NCBI GenBank assembly: GCA_010015675.1
Contig: ML977052.1
Span: 60,624 to 115,672 of the forward strand
Direction of reading: 5' to 3'
DNA: 55,049 nt
Source of the DNA: Byssothecium circinans
Taxonomy: Eukaryota > Ascomycota > Dothideomycetes > Pleosporales > Massarinaceae
Below the pieces are notes generated by a model, which did not search any database, was not told the origin of the DNA, and saw only the letters and a program-made list of their open reading frames with translations. Made by a program: the position numbers and the translations under genes. Numbering within the stretch: the first letter of the stretch is position 1; each line of letters begins with the position of its first letter. Below, piece by piece: positions 21,121 to 33,430 of the stretch.

Positions 21121-21361
21121 CAGCCTCTCATGGTCGCGAAACATGCTAGATACAAACCAAAGCGCGCGCCATGAGCGCTTAACACTAAGATTTCCTGTAT
21201 ATACAGGCTCTATATACAATTTTGCAGCTTAAAATACATTTATTCAACCTCTCTGATACTAATTTCATATATACAATGTGTTTTGTATAAGTTTTTGTAT
21301 GGTGGGCGCATTGCTAAGATAGCGGCTTATATCCGGATGTTTCGCAACCATGAGAGGACTG
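21121..21361. mobile_element. 241-bp inverted-repeat element (MITE-like)
   Basis: The ends are inverted copies of about 25 bases: CAG-CCTCTCATGGT then GCGAAACAT at the left, and CAGTCCTCTCATGGTTGCG at the right on the other strand, differing by one indel and one transition; similarity continues weakly inward. The interior is AT-rich with no coding capacity. It starts directly after the tRNA terminator. A clear target duplication could not be found. Confidence 0.6.
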
Positions 21362-21429
21362 CTTACCCGTTTTTCTCGCTTGACGCACGGGCTCACCTGA
21401 CGCACACTTTTTCTAAAAACCCTATAATT

Positions 21430-21790
21430 AAAATTAATCTAGCTCCACTAATATAGACCTAATTAAGGAGGCGCTAATAGCTTTAAAATCCTTAGAGCTT
21501 AGAGAAAAAGTTAATATCTTATAGACTACTAAAAAGTATAGTATTAAATAATTTACACTATTATAAAGGTAGCGTAGTATATAGGGCTCCTATATAGCCT
21601 AATATAAGAACTAATAACTTCTTAATAACTATTAGGAGTAAGAGCTTATATAATATGTTAATAGGCTCTATAAGTAAGAGTTACTACCTATAAGAAGCAT
21701 GCTACGTAATTTTACTACTAAAATAAGTAGTAAATAGGTAGGAAGCTTTTAGCCTAATTAGTTCCTTAAGTATTACTTCTTAAATCTATG
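21430..21790 (+). pseudogene. pogo/Fot1-type transposase N-terminal fragment, RIP-degraded
   Basis: Read through stops, the frame gives the helix-turn-helix start of a pogo-family transposase (EALIALKSLELREKVNI, then a YSIKQFTL helix, LYKQ and LRNF). These match the order of the better-preserved pogo copy at 38.99 kb (ESLEPREQFSY, LRNF-like). The DDE domain is absent, so the copy is truncated where the DUF3435 element begins. Confidence 0.55.
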
Positions 21791-22080
21791 TAGTAGTAGG
21801 ATTGCATCTATTTTTAGCAGGCTTTAGCTGCTACTTTTAGAGGTGATTCCACCTCGCTTAATCCCTTCCACGTCGCTACTTTTATAAGTCCCCTACCTAG
21901 CGTACTTACTTGTAAGGCGCTAAATAAAGCCTCTTTCATGCCCCTCCTTAGGTCTACCACTCATCTTCTCACTTCCGCCTTGCCCTTTCAGTTGGCGGCC
22001 TACGCTGCGCAATTCATCAACCCTTCTTATGGCTAGCGCCTATTTAAAGCAATAGTAGACCCACGCTTTGCTTGACTACT

Positions 22081-25000
22081 ATGGCTGCCTTCTCTTTATT
22101 CCTCTTCCTACTCTTTAACACTACCTTTAGCAGCGCCCACTCATCTACCGCTGCTGCTTAACTAATAGCTCTGATAGCTCCTATAGCGCGGACCACTTAT
22201 AGAGAGCTAGCTGTTACTACAGCTACTACTACTACCGCTTCCTCTTCTTCCTCCTCCTCCTCCTCCTCTAGAATCTCCACGTCCTCTATAAATAGCACTC
22301 CTGCGCGAGATTACTATCTATCATATTAATCTACCTAGTCCATGACCCTAGACTCAGACCAGGAGATCGGTTACACCTTAAGTTTGTCCTTATACATATA
22401 ATCAGATCTAGATTCTGACTCTAAAGTGGACATAAGCCTTGAACCTGCTGCCTTAGGAGATGCCAAAGATAATACCTAGAAAGGAGGTTTGGACTCAGAG
22501 CTAGACTCTAAAGGTAAGGAAATTATGAAGGACATTGCTAAGTACAAGCTTGAGGGACCGGTGAGACCTAGACATAAGCTATAAATAGAAAAATTATAGA
22601 AGAGCGAATGCAAGATCTAGAACAGGTAAGCTAGCTTATCGCGGGACTTGCATATTGACCTCTCATACTCTACTAACTGCAAAATCATGGCTAGGTATTA
22701 TCTAAAGATTACGAAGAAGACGAAGATAACACTAGAAGCACAGCTACTTGCGTGCCAACCTAAAATATTCAAAGGCTATCTGCGCTAGCGGAAGAGACAT
22801 TATCGCGTTAAGAAGCAAAGCTTGATAATGAGTTACTAGAAGAGGATTAGCTAGTGCTACTAGGACATCACTAGCTATCATATAGATGCTAACACTCTAG
22901 ATGATATCTACAACGTACGCTCCCCTATCTCTCCGCGTAGTAGATTACTAATGTGGCCACAGTGGATTCCTACATTAAAACTTAACATATCTAAGAGTAA
23001 TAAGCACGCCATGTCTAGGACTTGTATGCTATCCTTCATGCATTGTGGATTAATGACAGGTAACTGCTATATGGCCTAGTTTAAATCTTTATATCCCTCC
23101 TCTTTATTTTGTCCATAGTTACCACCTCTAGGCTAGCAGCTATTATAGCCCTTATGTTCAAAGATATTAAGATTATGATGGCTCCTAGCCTTAAGCACCT
23201 GGGATAGGGTACCATTTTAGTGAACGTTAATCTTGATAAGATCAAGAATATAAGTAGAGGTGGAAAACCGTATATTACTAAACTCTTATTAATAGTAAAA
23301 GAACGACTAATATTATAATTCTAGGAAAAAGTTTAGTTTCCGTCTTAAAGAGCTGCCCACGTCCTATCTTATCTCTTTTTTCTTAGCTATTAGCTTCTAC
23401 TATAATGCTTTTGAGAACGACTTTACTAATATCTAGCAAATGTTTAATTTAACTATCCTAGTGGAACGCGCCTAGCTCCACTTCTAATAGAAAGAAGAAT
23501 TGCTGTATTAACCCTTCTTTACTAACGTTAAGTATATAGTGGGAGGTGCACATATCTAGAAAGAAACACCTTTCCCCTATGCAAAGTACTAAGACATCTT
23601 TAAGCGCATGGGCCGTAAGGCGGGCTTTAAATCACTAGTAAATCTATACTAGATACGAAGAGCATTAGGCAGAAACTTTAATAGTACGTTTGCTTTCCCC
23701 TCTATGGTTACTTATAGATAGCAAGGACTTATGCGAATTACTAGACGCTCTTAACGCGGCTGAACGGAATCAGACTATAGACCATAGTAGTGTCGTATAT
23801 AAGAAATACTATACACCTACGCATATCGCCCACGACTTCTAGTCTATCTATTTTGGAACCCCTAAGCAAGAGGAGCTTATTTAATCCGTCGCTAGCATAA
23901 GTATATTACGGGATTAGCGTGCACCTATAGAGCTAAATGATAAACAACTAGACGAGGTACAGAACTATCCTGACTTGGTAGCTCTTTGCGTGGAATAAAA
24001 GAGATACAAGGAAGCACTATACGCGCAAGGGTACTACCCGCTTACGGCTGCTAAGGGAACGGATCTCTATAAGAAATACATGAATACAAATAGCAAGATA
24101 AGTAGTACCTACTAGAAACTGTGTTAAGAATGGTTAGCTGCGGCCATTCGCGAATTTCATAATACAATTAATAGAATTAAGATAGCGAAGCAACTCCATG
24201 GTAGTGCGGCCATAGAGGTTCTAACGCTACTAGTTATTAAATTTAAACTAAGGGAGCGCGCTACCGTTGCTAATATGCTCTTCAAACCCTTCCTAGATGA
24301 CAAGACACGCGTTTGGTTTATTTATGCTTTAATTAAGCTAGGCTCTAAATAAGAGACACGGTAGCCTAAGGCGTTTAAATGAACCATAGAGTGATGCAAC
24401 CAAGACCCCCCTTCTTAGAGCAAGCAAAATTAGTGTAGCTTTGCGCCCTCTCCATACGCGCTTAATTAGGAGAAGGTAGCTATTAAAAAAGAGCCTACCC
24501 TACCATTATGTAGAACAGTCTAGGAAGAGTTATATCTAAAGAAGCTTCTTCATCTAGTCTACCTTATTTGTATAGGCAATAGTGGGTTCTCGCGTGAATA
24601 GAGGCTTCGTTCTTAGCCGCGGAAAGATGTCCTTAACAAACATATAAAGGCGCATTTTAAGGACCCTAAATTCTAGGCAGCGTTTTCATGCCGCTATCCT
24701 AGGTGTCAGGGGGTCATGCTAGATGGGATCATGCATTTCAAGAGACATGCTCTCAATGTATATGGAGTAACTTATTAAAGTAATGCTACTTAGTCTAGGT
24801 CTTATTAGGAGCTGAAGGGATAGAGCTACTAATATCTGCAAGTAGATAACGTATCTACGGAGATGTAGGAGGCATTAACTATAATAAAGAGAATAATCCT
24901 GCCGTTGCTATAACTACAGAACTATCTAATAACGCCAAATACGCCTTTAGCAGCGAAGACATTAATATTAAGCAATAACCTTCCTTTAATACATTCTCGC

Positions 25001-25250
25001 TACTAGAGCTTTCCACGGAAATAGGGCTTTCTAGGTTTAGGCTGCGCTACCCTATTCTATAGTACTAATGAATCCCTTTCTACCTCTACGTCTACTAAAA
25101 TCTTGACTACCTCTACCTTACTCTTAGTCTCTACTATAGGAGTTTTCCACGGGTGACCACGTTTTCCTTTGCCTTTGTCTGCTGTAACTTTATCTTGCGC
25201 AGCATTAATAAAGTAAATAAAGAAGTGTATGCGCATATGTAGACTTATTA
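22081..25250 (+). pseudogene. DUF3435 protein (Starship-captain-type tyrosine recombinase), RIP-degraded
   Basis: Reading through many TAG/TAA/TGA codons from the ATG at 22081 gives a Ser-rich N-terminus, then DUF3435 (PF11917) landmarks: KGYL.RKRHYRVKKQS, DLYAILHALWIND, NVNLDKIKN, FENDFTNI.QMFNL, YQIRRALGRNFNSTF, ERNQTIDHSSVVYKKYY and FQSIYFGTPKQEEL. A C2H2-like tail follows near 24,680 (FSCRYPRCQGVM.DGIMHFKRHA). A spliceosomal intron is still visible at about 22,914-22,961 (GTACGC...TTACTAAT...CCACAG) before WIPTLKLNIS. At least one indel near 23,020 changes frame. DUF3435 is the recombinase family that moves fungal Starship elements; a solo, non-Starship copy is equally possible. The 3' end is uncertain. 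Confidence 0.7.
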
Positions 25251-26580
25251 CTAAGACTTTATTTAACTTATAAATATCTTAGTCTCTTAACTTTTCTTCA
25301 TAGCGAATAATTGATTGAATAGTAAGATAGATCACTTTTCCCCTCTTAAACGCAAAATAGGCAAAGTCCAGTATAGCTTTCAAGAAATTCAACCTGCTAA
25401 TAGTGATCTTTCCTATATTCTAGTGGTTTGTGCTTATAGGCGTAGGTGTATTTAGTACTTTGTTCCTCTAGGACAGGATTATAGAGTAATCTAACTAACT
25501 TTATCGCCTTAGAGATGTTTACTAATTCTGTTAGCTAGAGACTATTGTCTTGTAACAGCCTTAGATAGGCATATGCATATTTGCTGTCCCATTCACACTA
25601 GTGATAATAACCCCCTGCATTTATTCCGCTCTACAGTATGTCTGCTAATGTTAGTCTTATAAGGCTTCTCTGTCCTTCTAGCAGGCCTACGTTCATATAT
25701 TAGCCGCATGTGTTGATGTGTGGTTAAATTAGTTCTTATAGTGCTTACAAAACACCCTTTAGGTTATAGCAGATTCTATCTGCTTATAACAGAGCGCAAG
25801 GTAGGGGCCATCATAACCAAGTATTAGGGCTTTCGTGAGTTTAAAATATATCCGTGCCACCCTTTTAAGCTATAAGACGCTACGCACCTAGGGGGGCTGT
25901 ACTTATACTCTCGTATATAATAAGATCCAACCAACTAGAAACAAATCCTTCCTCTTAGCTGTGGTAAATTTGAAGATATAAACCCCTACCTACACCTACC
26001 CATATCTCTAGTTTTAGATACTTGACTTAGTTAACGAGAATTAAGACTTTCAGCTATATCCCTATAGCAGAATCCGCCAACGTACCACCGCTGTCCTAAG
26101 GAGGGACCAATGCAGCAGATGAGCGTTAATTTTTAGCAATTAAGAAGTTTATTACTCCACTCTATAAGTATATGTGATACATAAAGTTGCTGCAATATTT
26201 ATTACTATAGGTCCTTAGTGATTAGTTATACCTTATGCACCTTAAGCTCCTAACTTTATACGCTATGAACTAGGGCCTTCCTAAAGTTCTATTAAATGCA
26301 AGCACGTGTGGGATAATACTACCGTAGGAGGGACTTCGCAATTCTGAATTAGACTACAAAGAATTAAATTCTAGGATATTCCATGAGTATGCAATGGGTA
26401 CCTACATGGTCGTGACAAGGCAAGGGGGAGAATCCAGGAATAAGAAAAGTAGTTAGGTGATATAACTTAAAAGCTACATAAAGTAGAGGCTAGGGTCACG
26501 AAGAGTAAATTTAAGAAGAAGTACTTATTACGGAGTCGCGCTAAAATAGCAAAATAAATTGCATCGCTCTAGTTCAGTTT
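25251..26580. other. RIP-degraded sequence, origin not recognised
   Basis: Strong TpA excess and CpA shortage. Plus-strand frames read through stops give suggestive stretches (e.g. ELNSRIFHEYAMGTYMVVTR near 26,350) but no family I can name. Confidence 0.5.
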
Positions 26581-27329
26581 GGCGGAGGGATTAGAGGGAT
26601 TAGCTACAGTTGCCTAGCTAATTCTATTTTCTAATTTAATCTAAGCTGCATTCTTATTTATAGATGGCTTAGTAAGCATATTATCCTAGATCTATAATCC
26701 TACTATATTAATCTCTCTATAATCCCTCCCCTAGCCTAATCCTCTGCTACGCTAATCCAGAGCTCATAATGGACGGATCTTAGATCTGGATCTATGGAGC
26801 TCCGTCCTAATTAGGTAACTCTATAAGCTACGTAGCTCTATAGATCTAGACAGAGCTGAGGGCTAGTCTTATAGTAGTTAGTATAGTAGTTACCTAGCGT
26901 TTATTAGAAAGCTTGGTATATCAGATTCTCGCGTTACTACTATAAATTAACGATTTGACGTCGCGCGTTTAAGTACGTCATGTAGCTATAGGGCCTTTTT
27001 ATACGTTTATTTTCTATTAAAATAGGCGCCTGCGCCTACATTTTTAAACCAAATTGCTACTAAATAATTAACGTATTTTATAAATTCTATACTGCTAACC
27101 TCCCCACTAGTCACCCAATAGATCTCTACCTAACTTTAAAAGCTGTTTGCGAGAAAGGACCCTAAGATGCCACGTCAAAGTCGCCTATTAAGAAGCCTTG
27201 GCTACCGCTAGCCTAAGAGCTCTGTATAGAGCTTTAAGGGCTCTATTTGATTATTCCTAGTAACTCTAGTTCTATGTTAAGATTACTTATCTAGTAGCTA
27301 AGGCAAACTAGAGCTTCCTATGTATCTTT

Positions 27330-29690
27330 AATAAGAGATGCCTGATGTGCTGTAACTGTATTTCCACCTAGGCTGAAGACTCTCTTAGGTTCGTCGCTTA
27401 TAGCAGGCGTAGCGTACACGTCAATTGCCATGCGAGAGAGGCTAGGATACCTTGACTAGATGATAGGAAGCCTCTAGTACTTAGAGGGATGTAAGCTACC
27501 AGTGTAATCCTCCTGTAAGTACGCAGTAATCTTATCATTGACAGTCCTTATAGGCGCCAGCGTCATAGACCTCTTGCCCAGTCGATCTATCACGGAATCA
27601 AAGGACCCGTACCTTAATTGCTAAGTAGAATTAGGGCGTTCAATAGGCTTTAAAGGCTCCCATGTAATTGTAGGGAAACTACTATAATTATCCTTAAAGA
27701 ATTGTCTAACTTTTATAAGCTAGTCTATGGCGTAATTTTTGCCCTAGAGCTCTATACAACCAGCTACTTTCTATCAAGGATTAAGTATCATAGTAGCAGC
27801 ATATAATGGACTCTTAGTAGTTAAATTATAGTACTTCTAAGCCTTATTCCAGGCCTGCTTAACGCTGACGTAGATTCCTTTATTACCATAGGTCTGTAGG
27901 GTGTAAGTTTTCAGCTTCTCTAAGGTGTCCATCATTGAATTAAGTATAAGAGATACTAACATGATTGGAGGCTCCTCTTTCTACTTATTAGGACGTCCTT
28001 CAAGCTTTAAAGTAGCCTCTTGAAATAGTATAAGGACCTCTTGAAATAGTACAAGGACCTCTAGAATCTCTTTAACTTGCTGCTAGTCCTTTACCGTTAA
28101 CTAGTGTTCAATAACAAAACGTGTTGATAAGTCCTTAGGACGACTTCCTATCGTACTTTTCTTAACAGGTTGAATCTTAAGCTCATACATAGCTCTCTCA
28201 TGCCTAAAGAAGTAATCTAGAACACGCCGTAGCTAGTAGGCGCATTCAATTATGTCCGCCATCAAATTCCACCTATAGAGAAGTTAGCTATTGCTAGGTG
28301 TCAACGCGCTCTACTTAAAGTTTAGAGTTTAACTCTACTAGCTCCACTAAAGATAACTCTACGGTCACGTAATATCAAATCAAGTTGCCTATGATAGGAT
28401 TGAGGCTGATTTAGAGTAGTAGTTATAGAGAAACAATTCAGTGCTATAGTTAAAAACAAGATATTATATAAAAAGTTACTTACTAAGTATCATTATTAGG
28501 AAGTAACACTAGGGGATCTGGCGTACGACCTCCCCTAGGGTTTTCCTCTCTCTAAATGTGGCCTTAGGCCTCATTAAAGCGTTATATCTACCCTAGAGAT
28601 TTGCGAATCTAGTTTACAGTTAATTAAATAACAGTAATTAGTCTACGGCTACGATAGTAGCTGGTCTCCTCCTTTAGAGAAGTAAGCTCTCTCTTAGAGA
28701 CATCAAACATCTCATAATTAAGGCCGTAAAACAGGTCCCTAGCTATAAGATTAAGGATGTGACTAGCATATCTTATCCTCTAGTAGATAGGATTAAAGTG
28801 TAAAATTACACCTAGCTACGTAAGGGCTTAATCATTTAAAGAGGCGTTATCATAAGCCTATACGCCTGTTTTCTTCTTAATCTTAAAGGCCTTAAGCGTT
28901 TATACTATAGCCTTTCTTATATTAGTTCCTGTGTGTGGAGATTCTATCTCCTATAGAGATAAGAGGGCTATATTATACTTATTATTTATATCTACCTAGT
29001 GGCTAATGATTATAAGTAGTCCATGTATCCTCTAGTTAGTCCACCTATTAAAGGATAGATGTATTTTGCTAGGGCAATCCTTTAAGGCCTTCCTAAGAAC
29101 CTCCTTCTTAGCCTTAAACTGTTGAAGGACCTAGTTCCGCATCGTTCAATCGTTGGGTAAGAGGCTCTGGCCAGTGAGCTCTATACAGCTAAGTAACCTC
29201 CTAAAATACTCGCTACTTAGCTTATAGAAGGGAATCTTGTTAGCCATAATCTAGGTAAGTAGGTCCTTCTATATGCCCTAGGGATTAAACACTATTACAG
29301 CTTTACTATGTATAGCTTGTTGTATAGGATCCTTATCGTCCAAAGTAGCTAAGATAGATGATATACCTTTGTTAGTACTAGGAGCCTTAACTAGGAGGCT
29401 CCTTACGTGATTGTACTGCTCTGTATAGTGCGCGCGGAGGTGATTAAGGACGCCGCCTCCGCTATTAACCTTTAAAACGGCATTATGTAGAGAATCCTCT
29501 AGGTGATAATGCTTACAAAGATACTACTATATCTTATCCTCTATACGCTATAAGGGTACTCTATATAGCTAGTAACTAGCGCGTCTCCTAACCTGCCACT
29601 TATCCACTAGGTATCCAGGGATTTTGTTATAATTAACCTAGTTATAGTTAAATTCAGCTACTCTAGGCCTTTTTAGAGCTCGCTAGTGAG
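27330..29690 (-). pseudogene. hAT transposase pseudogene
   Basis: Translated through stops on the minus strand: a zinc-finger-like N-terminal region (YLCKHYHLEDSLHNAV then NHLRAHYTEQYNH), then KIPFYKLSSEYFRRLL, a catalytic-core segment (KIHLSFNRWTN then VQAYDNASLND-like), a region with NKGIYVSVKQAW and SPLYAATMILNP, and the hAT dimerisation tail AIDVYATPAISDEPKRVFS near 27,400. More than 20 stops, most explained by C-to-T or G-to-A changes. A region near 28,300-28,600 is too altered to read. Confidence 0.65.
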
Positions 29691-30165
29691 CCTCTTAAGT
29701 TCCTCCATAAGATTAAGGGCCTCTAGAAGGCCCTTTGCTATCATCAGTCTTATAAGCTAAGGCGTCACTATCTGATAGTACGTTGACGGGACGCTGACGG
29801 TCAGCGCGCCTGCGAGACAGGGTGGAAACTGGCGACAGTGAGGCTCTAGATAGGGTAATCTAGGGCGTAGAAAGCCTTAAAGCCCTCCTTAGAGTGTTCC
29901 GAAGCCTCCTTAGGGGGTTTTAGGACATATTGAATAATTATTAAGTTATGATTAACGTCTATATTAGCTATAGGGGGGACGGCCGACGTCAAACAACCAA
30001 GGTTTCAACATAAATAGCTGTGCTGAAACAACGTCTTAAGCCTCCTAAAAGAAGTTTCATTTTTACCTAATTAGGTAAGGCGTATAGCTCTATGAGATCT
30101 ATAGAGCTACGTAGCTCATAGAGCTAGCTCTATAGATCTAGAGCTCCATACATTATAAGCTTTGC

Positions 30166-30267
30166 GCTAATCCCTCTGCTACACTAATCTCTCTACTACG
30201 CTAATCCCTCCGCTACGCTAATCCCTTTGCTACGCTAATCCCTCCACCACGCTAATCCCTACAATCA
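30166..30267. repeat. 17-bp minisatellite GCTAATCCCTCYGCTAC, about 6 units
   Basis: Units differ mostly by C/T transitions. Related single units occur in direct orientation near 26,720-26,765 and in inverted orientation near 26,584, so the unit probably belongs to the subterminal region of the hAT element. Confidence 0.75.
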
Positions 30268-32232
30268 TAAATGTATAGTGCTAAAGAATATTAATAAGTT
30301 AGAAAGAATCCGCCTAGAGAAGCTAGCTTAACTAGGAAATCTAGGATTCTACTAGCTGTGCCACTACCCCTAGGCGCGAGATGTAGGAGGCTATAATCTA
30401 TAATGTTATTTGCTAATATTTTACTATTCATTAGCTGCCTAAATTACCCTACCCCGCAGCCTAGCGCTAAACTAATTCTTGATAGCTATCCTTAGTTATA
30501 CTTGCTCTATGGCTAAAGATCACTTAGGCTGCTAATCGCGAGCGCTAAAACCTCTATCATCATCATGCAACCATGACGCGCATAACCATGATGTATACGA
30601 TAATTAGAATGGCTACGACAACCGCAAAGGGCACTATAATGATGAAAAACACCACGACAGACGCTACGACCATAGCTGGCCTAACGGCCAACAAGTGACA
30701 CGATAGCTGATGACAAGCAAGGCAGATGGCAGTAGGAAGTCTCCCTAAAATAACATCCTACCTATGCTGAAGCGCCTCCCTAGCACCGTCTAACGCGCCG
30801 CAGCCATTCTGAATAATTCAGTTACGTTGTACTATATTCGTGACTGTATTCTAGGGTAAGTGGGGCCCTTTTTATAATTAACACTATCATTACCTATTAT
30901 AAACACGACTTACCTCTGCTATTGCAGACTATTTAGCAAGTAGGTTTCACTTTAATTGCTAATGAAAGGACACTGAACACTTAGCGTTCTAAAAGTATGG
31001 TAGATAAGCATGTGCTGCTGTCATACTTATTATAGAGGCGTTAGGGTTAGAGTCTACGCTTATAGGCTTAACCTAGCTTTCTTCACTAAATTAGCGTAAG
31101 AGTTTCTTCTAGAGAAGTTATATCTATTTGTTCTTTAGCGCGAACTCATTAAGCTGAAAGCTCAACTTCTATAGTTAGTTATTAATGCACGCCTTCATTG
31201 ATTTGATAACTAACCTACATATTAACGCATTACAGCTGTGTTTTCAATGACACGTTCTTAGATGTTAGTTGAGAGCACTCTTCTAAGCACTTTAGGAGAG
31301 CTGAAGTCAAATTATTATATGCTGTAGCCTAGCTGTGCGTGTTAGCTAATAGGCAATTATAGTTCTGAACTGCCTCTAGACAATGAGTTTTAGTTGTATG
31401 TAGCATTTCCCGTGTGATGTTATGTGATTGTATTTCTATCTAAAGAAGCTAGGCAATTGCAGAGGATTAGTCTAAGTGAGAAGGTAATAGCTACATAGTA
31501 CTACTACTCTAGGCGATCTATAATAGCTATCTGATAGGAATAGGGAGCGTTGGATTACTTTTAGCCGTAGGCTGCGCTGATATTAGTTCGGGCGCTAAGG
31601 ATGACGTAGGCAGGAAAGATACCGCAGCTAGAGTCGTACAAGGCCTAGGCTCTAAGGGAGCACAAGCCTCATGTACTATTTTAGACATTAAAGGCGACAG
31701 CTTCGGGATGCTCTCGCAGGCGTATGATGGTGCTGCAGGCGTTTAAAGCGTCTTAGATATCTGCTCTTTAGCCTGAAGTTTCAAGCGTAACCGTAGTAAT
31801 TAATGATAAGCCATTATCTAGAGTGATAGAGTTAGCGATGGTGAGAGAAGTATATACTATAGTGAAATTAGGAGAGGTTACTTTTTATATACGGTATGTC
31901 CTCTCCAAGACTGCAATAATTAGAACTATGTTATAAATAGCACTTGTGATATTATAACCCCCTCTATTCCCTAAACGGCTTTTTAAAGGTCCCTGAAAGG
32001 GACCTCCTAATAATAGATAGCTTAGTCATATACCTTCCTAATAATAAATAGCTTAGTTATATAGAGGTCAATCTTTAGGGTAATAATGCAGTTCCTTTGC
32101 ATTAATTAATAGCAAGTGCTAGAGGCAGCCCCATATACCACGTATAACTCTAATAAAATAAACCTTATAAGATGGTTCTATTATCCCTCTAGTGACTATA
32201 ACTTCTCTTACTAAAATTTATTCAAATCCATG
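30268..32232. other. RIP-degraded sequence, origin not recognised
   Basis: No ORF of useful length. A His/Asp/Arg-rich stretch appears near 30,560-30,700 (DEKHHDRRYDHSW) but cannot be placed in a family. Confidence 0.5.
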
Positions 32233-32562
32233 CTAGGATTTTTCTACCTAGAGAAACGTCCTAGTCAGATATCTCTTCCTAGAGAAGTATCCTAGTCAGA
32301 TTTATCTCCCTAGTAAGGTGTACCTAGATTTTTCTCCTAGGAGAAACGTCTTAGTTAGTTTTCTCTTCCTAGAGAGGTGTCCTAGTTAGATATATTACCC
32401 TAGAGAGACGTACCTAGATTTTTCTCCTAAGAGAAACGTCCTAGTCAAATTTCTCTTCCTAGAGAAGTATCCTAGTTAGATTTGTCTCCCTAGTAAGGTG
32501 TACCTGGATTTTTCTCCTAGGAGAAACGTCCTAGTCAGATTTGTCTCCCTAGAGAGGTGTCT
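32233..32562. repeat. 90-bp higher-order minisatellite built of three 30-bp monomers
   Basis: The marker GAGAAACGTC recurs at 32251, 32341, 32431 and 32521, exactly 90 bp apart. Each 90-bp unit consists of three 30-bp monomers with a CTCYTAGGAGA-like palindromic core. A single unmutated version occurs at 53,065-53,110. Confidence 0.9.
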
Positions 32563-32841
32563 TCACAAGTTTCATTATTAGTAATTATAAGCAGGCGGAA
32601 TACCTATACTCGCGTACTAAATACCTATTACACTATGATTAAGCTTAGCAGGAACCCTCTCTCTTTAGAGATCTAAGCTCTTATAGGATCTTTCGTATGC
32701 GCACTAGTTATATGTAATTTGCTTGATAAGAGTTATAACTTAAACTCTTAAATTATATTAACTCTTAACTTATATAAGCTATTAAACTATATAAGCTCTT
32801 GGATTATATAAGCTTTAAAATTATGTAAGCTTTAATTAAGG

Positions 32842-33044
32842 AATTATATAAACTAGGGAATTATATAAACTAGGGGATTATATAAACTAGGGGATTATAT
32901 AAATTAGAGAATTATATAAACCAGGGAATTATATAAACTTGGGATTTATATAAACTAGAGAATTATATAAACTAGGAGATTATATAAACTAGAGAATTAT
33001 ATAAACCAGGGAATTACATAAACTAGGAATTTATATAAACTAGA
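32842..33044. repeat. 17-bp AT-rich minisatellite AATTATATAAACTAGGG, about 12 units
   Basis: About 12 units of exactly 17 bp, each with TATATAA; more diverged relatives (ATTATATAAGCTCTTGG) extend left to about 32,730. Differences between units are few and mostly transitions. Confidence 0.85.
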
Positions 33045-33049
33045 GCTAG

Positions 33050-33430
33050 GTCCTACTTTAGGATCCTAGTGCCTGATGCGGCTCTAGGACCTGCGCTAGC
33101 GCTAATCTGTAGGGTGCGCTGGCGAGGATCGCTCCAGCGGAATCCTCGTTGCCGCGGAGCCTAATAAGGCGCTAGAGCCCATTCATGATAGTGATGGCTC
33201 CGCTGAAGCTATGACCAGCTAAGTCGCTAGCGTGCAGAATCTCTAGCGGCATGCACATCCACCATTAGCTAGAGCATGGCATCGCTAGCGCACGGCCACC
33301 GTAGGCGCTAGTGACGTTCGCGCTAGAGGAGGTTTCACTATTAGTGCTAAGGCCTAATCGCAAGCGATATTCGCGCGCCCAGTTGTTAGCGCCTTCTATT
33401 TCTGAGACGCTGGCGTTTATAAGCGTTTTT
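33050..33430. other. GC-rich, CpG-rich island inside the RIP block
   Basis: In contrast to its surroundings this stretch is rich in GC, CpG and the palindromes GCGCTAGCGC and CGCTAGCG. No open frame or known domain is visible. Confidence 0.5.

Larger units (their letters stand above)
26585..30267 (-). mobile_element. hAT-type DNA transposon 1, RIP-degraded (bounds approximate)
   Basis: The transposase pseudogene lies inside on the minus strand. The flanks hold inverted copies of an AGGGATTAG-type motif: GGAGGGATTAGAGGGATTAG at about 26,584 and its complement repeated at 30,166-30,267. Inside them lie palindromic segments such as GAGCTACGTAGCTC and CTATAGATCTAGA near both ends. No clean target duplication was found. 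Confidence 0.5.

Noticed and set aside
32233..33044. Regular repeats that could be mistaken for a CRISPR array
   Set aside because: No unique spacers: units are contiguous tandem repeats in a eukaryotic, RIP-mutated context.
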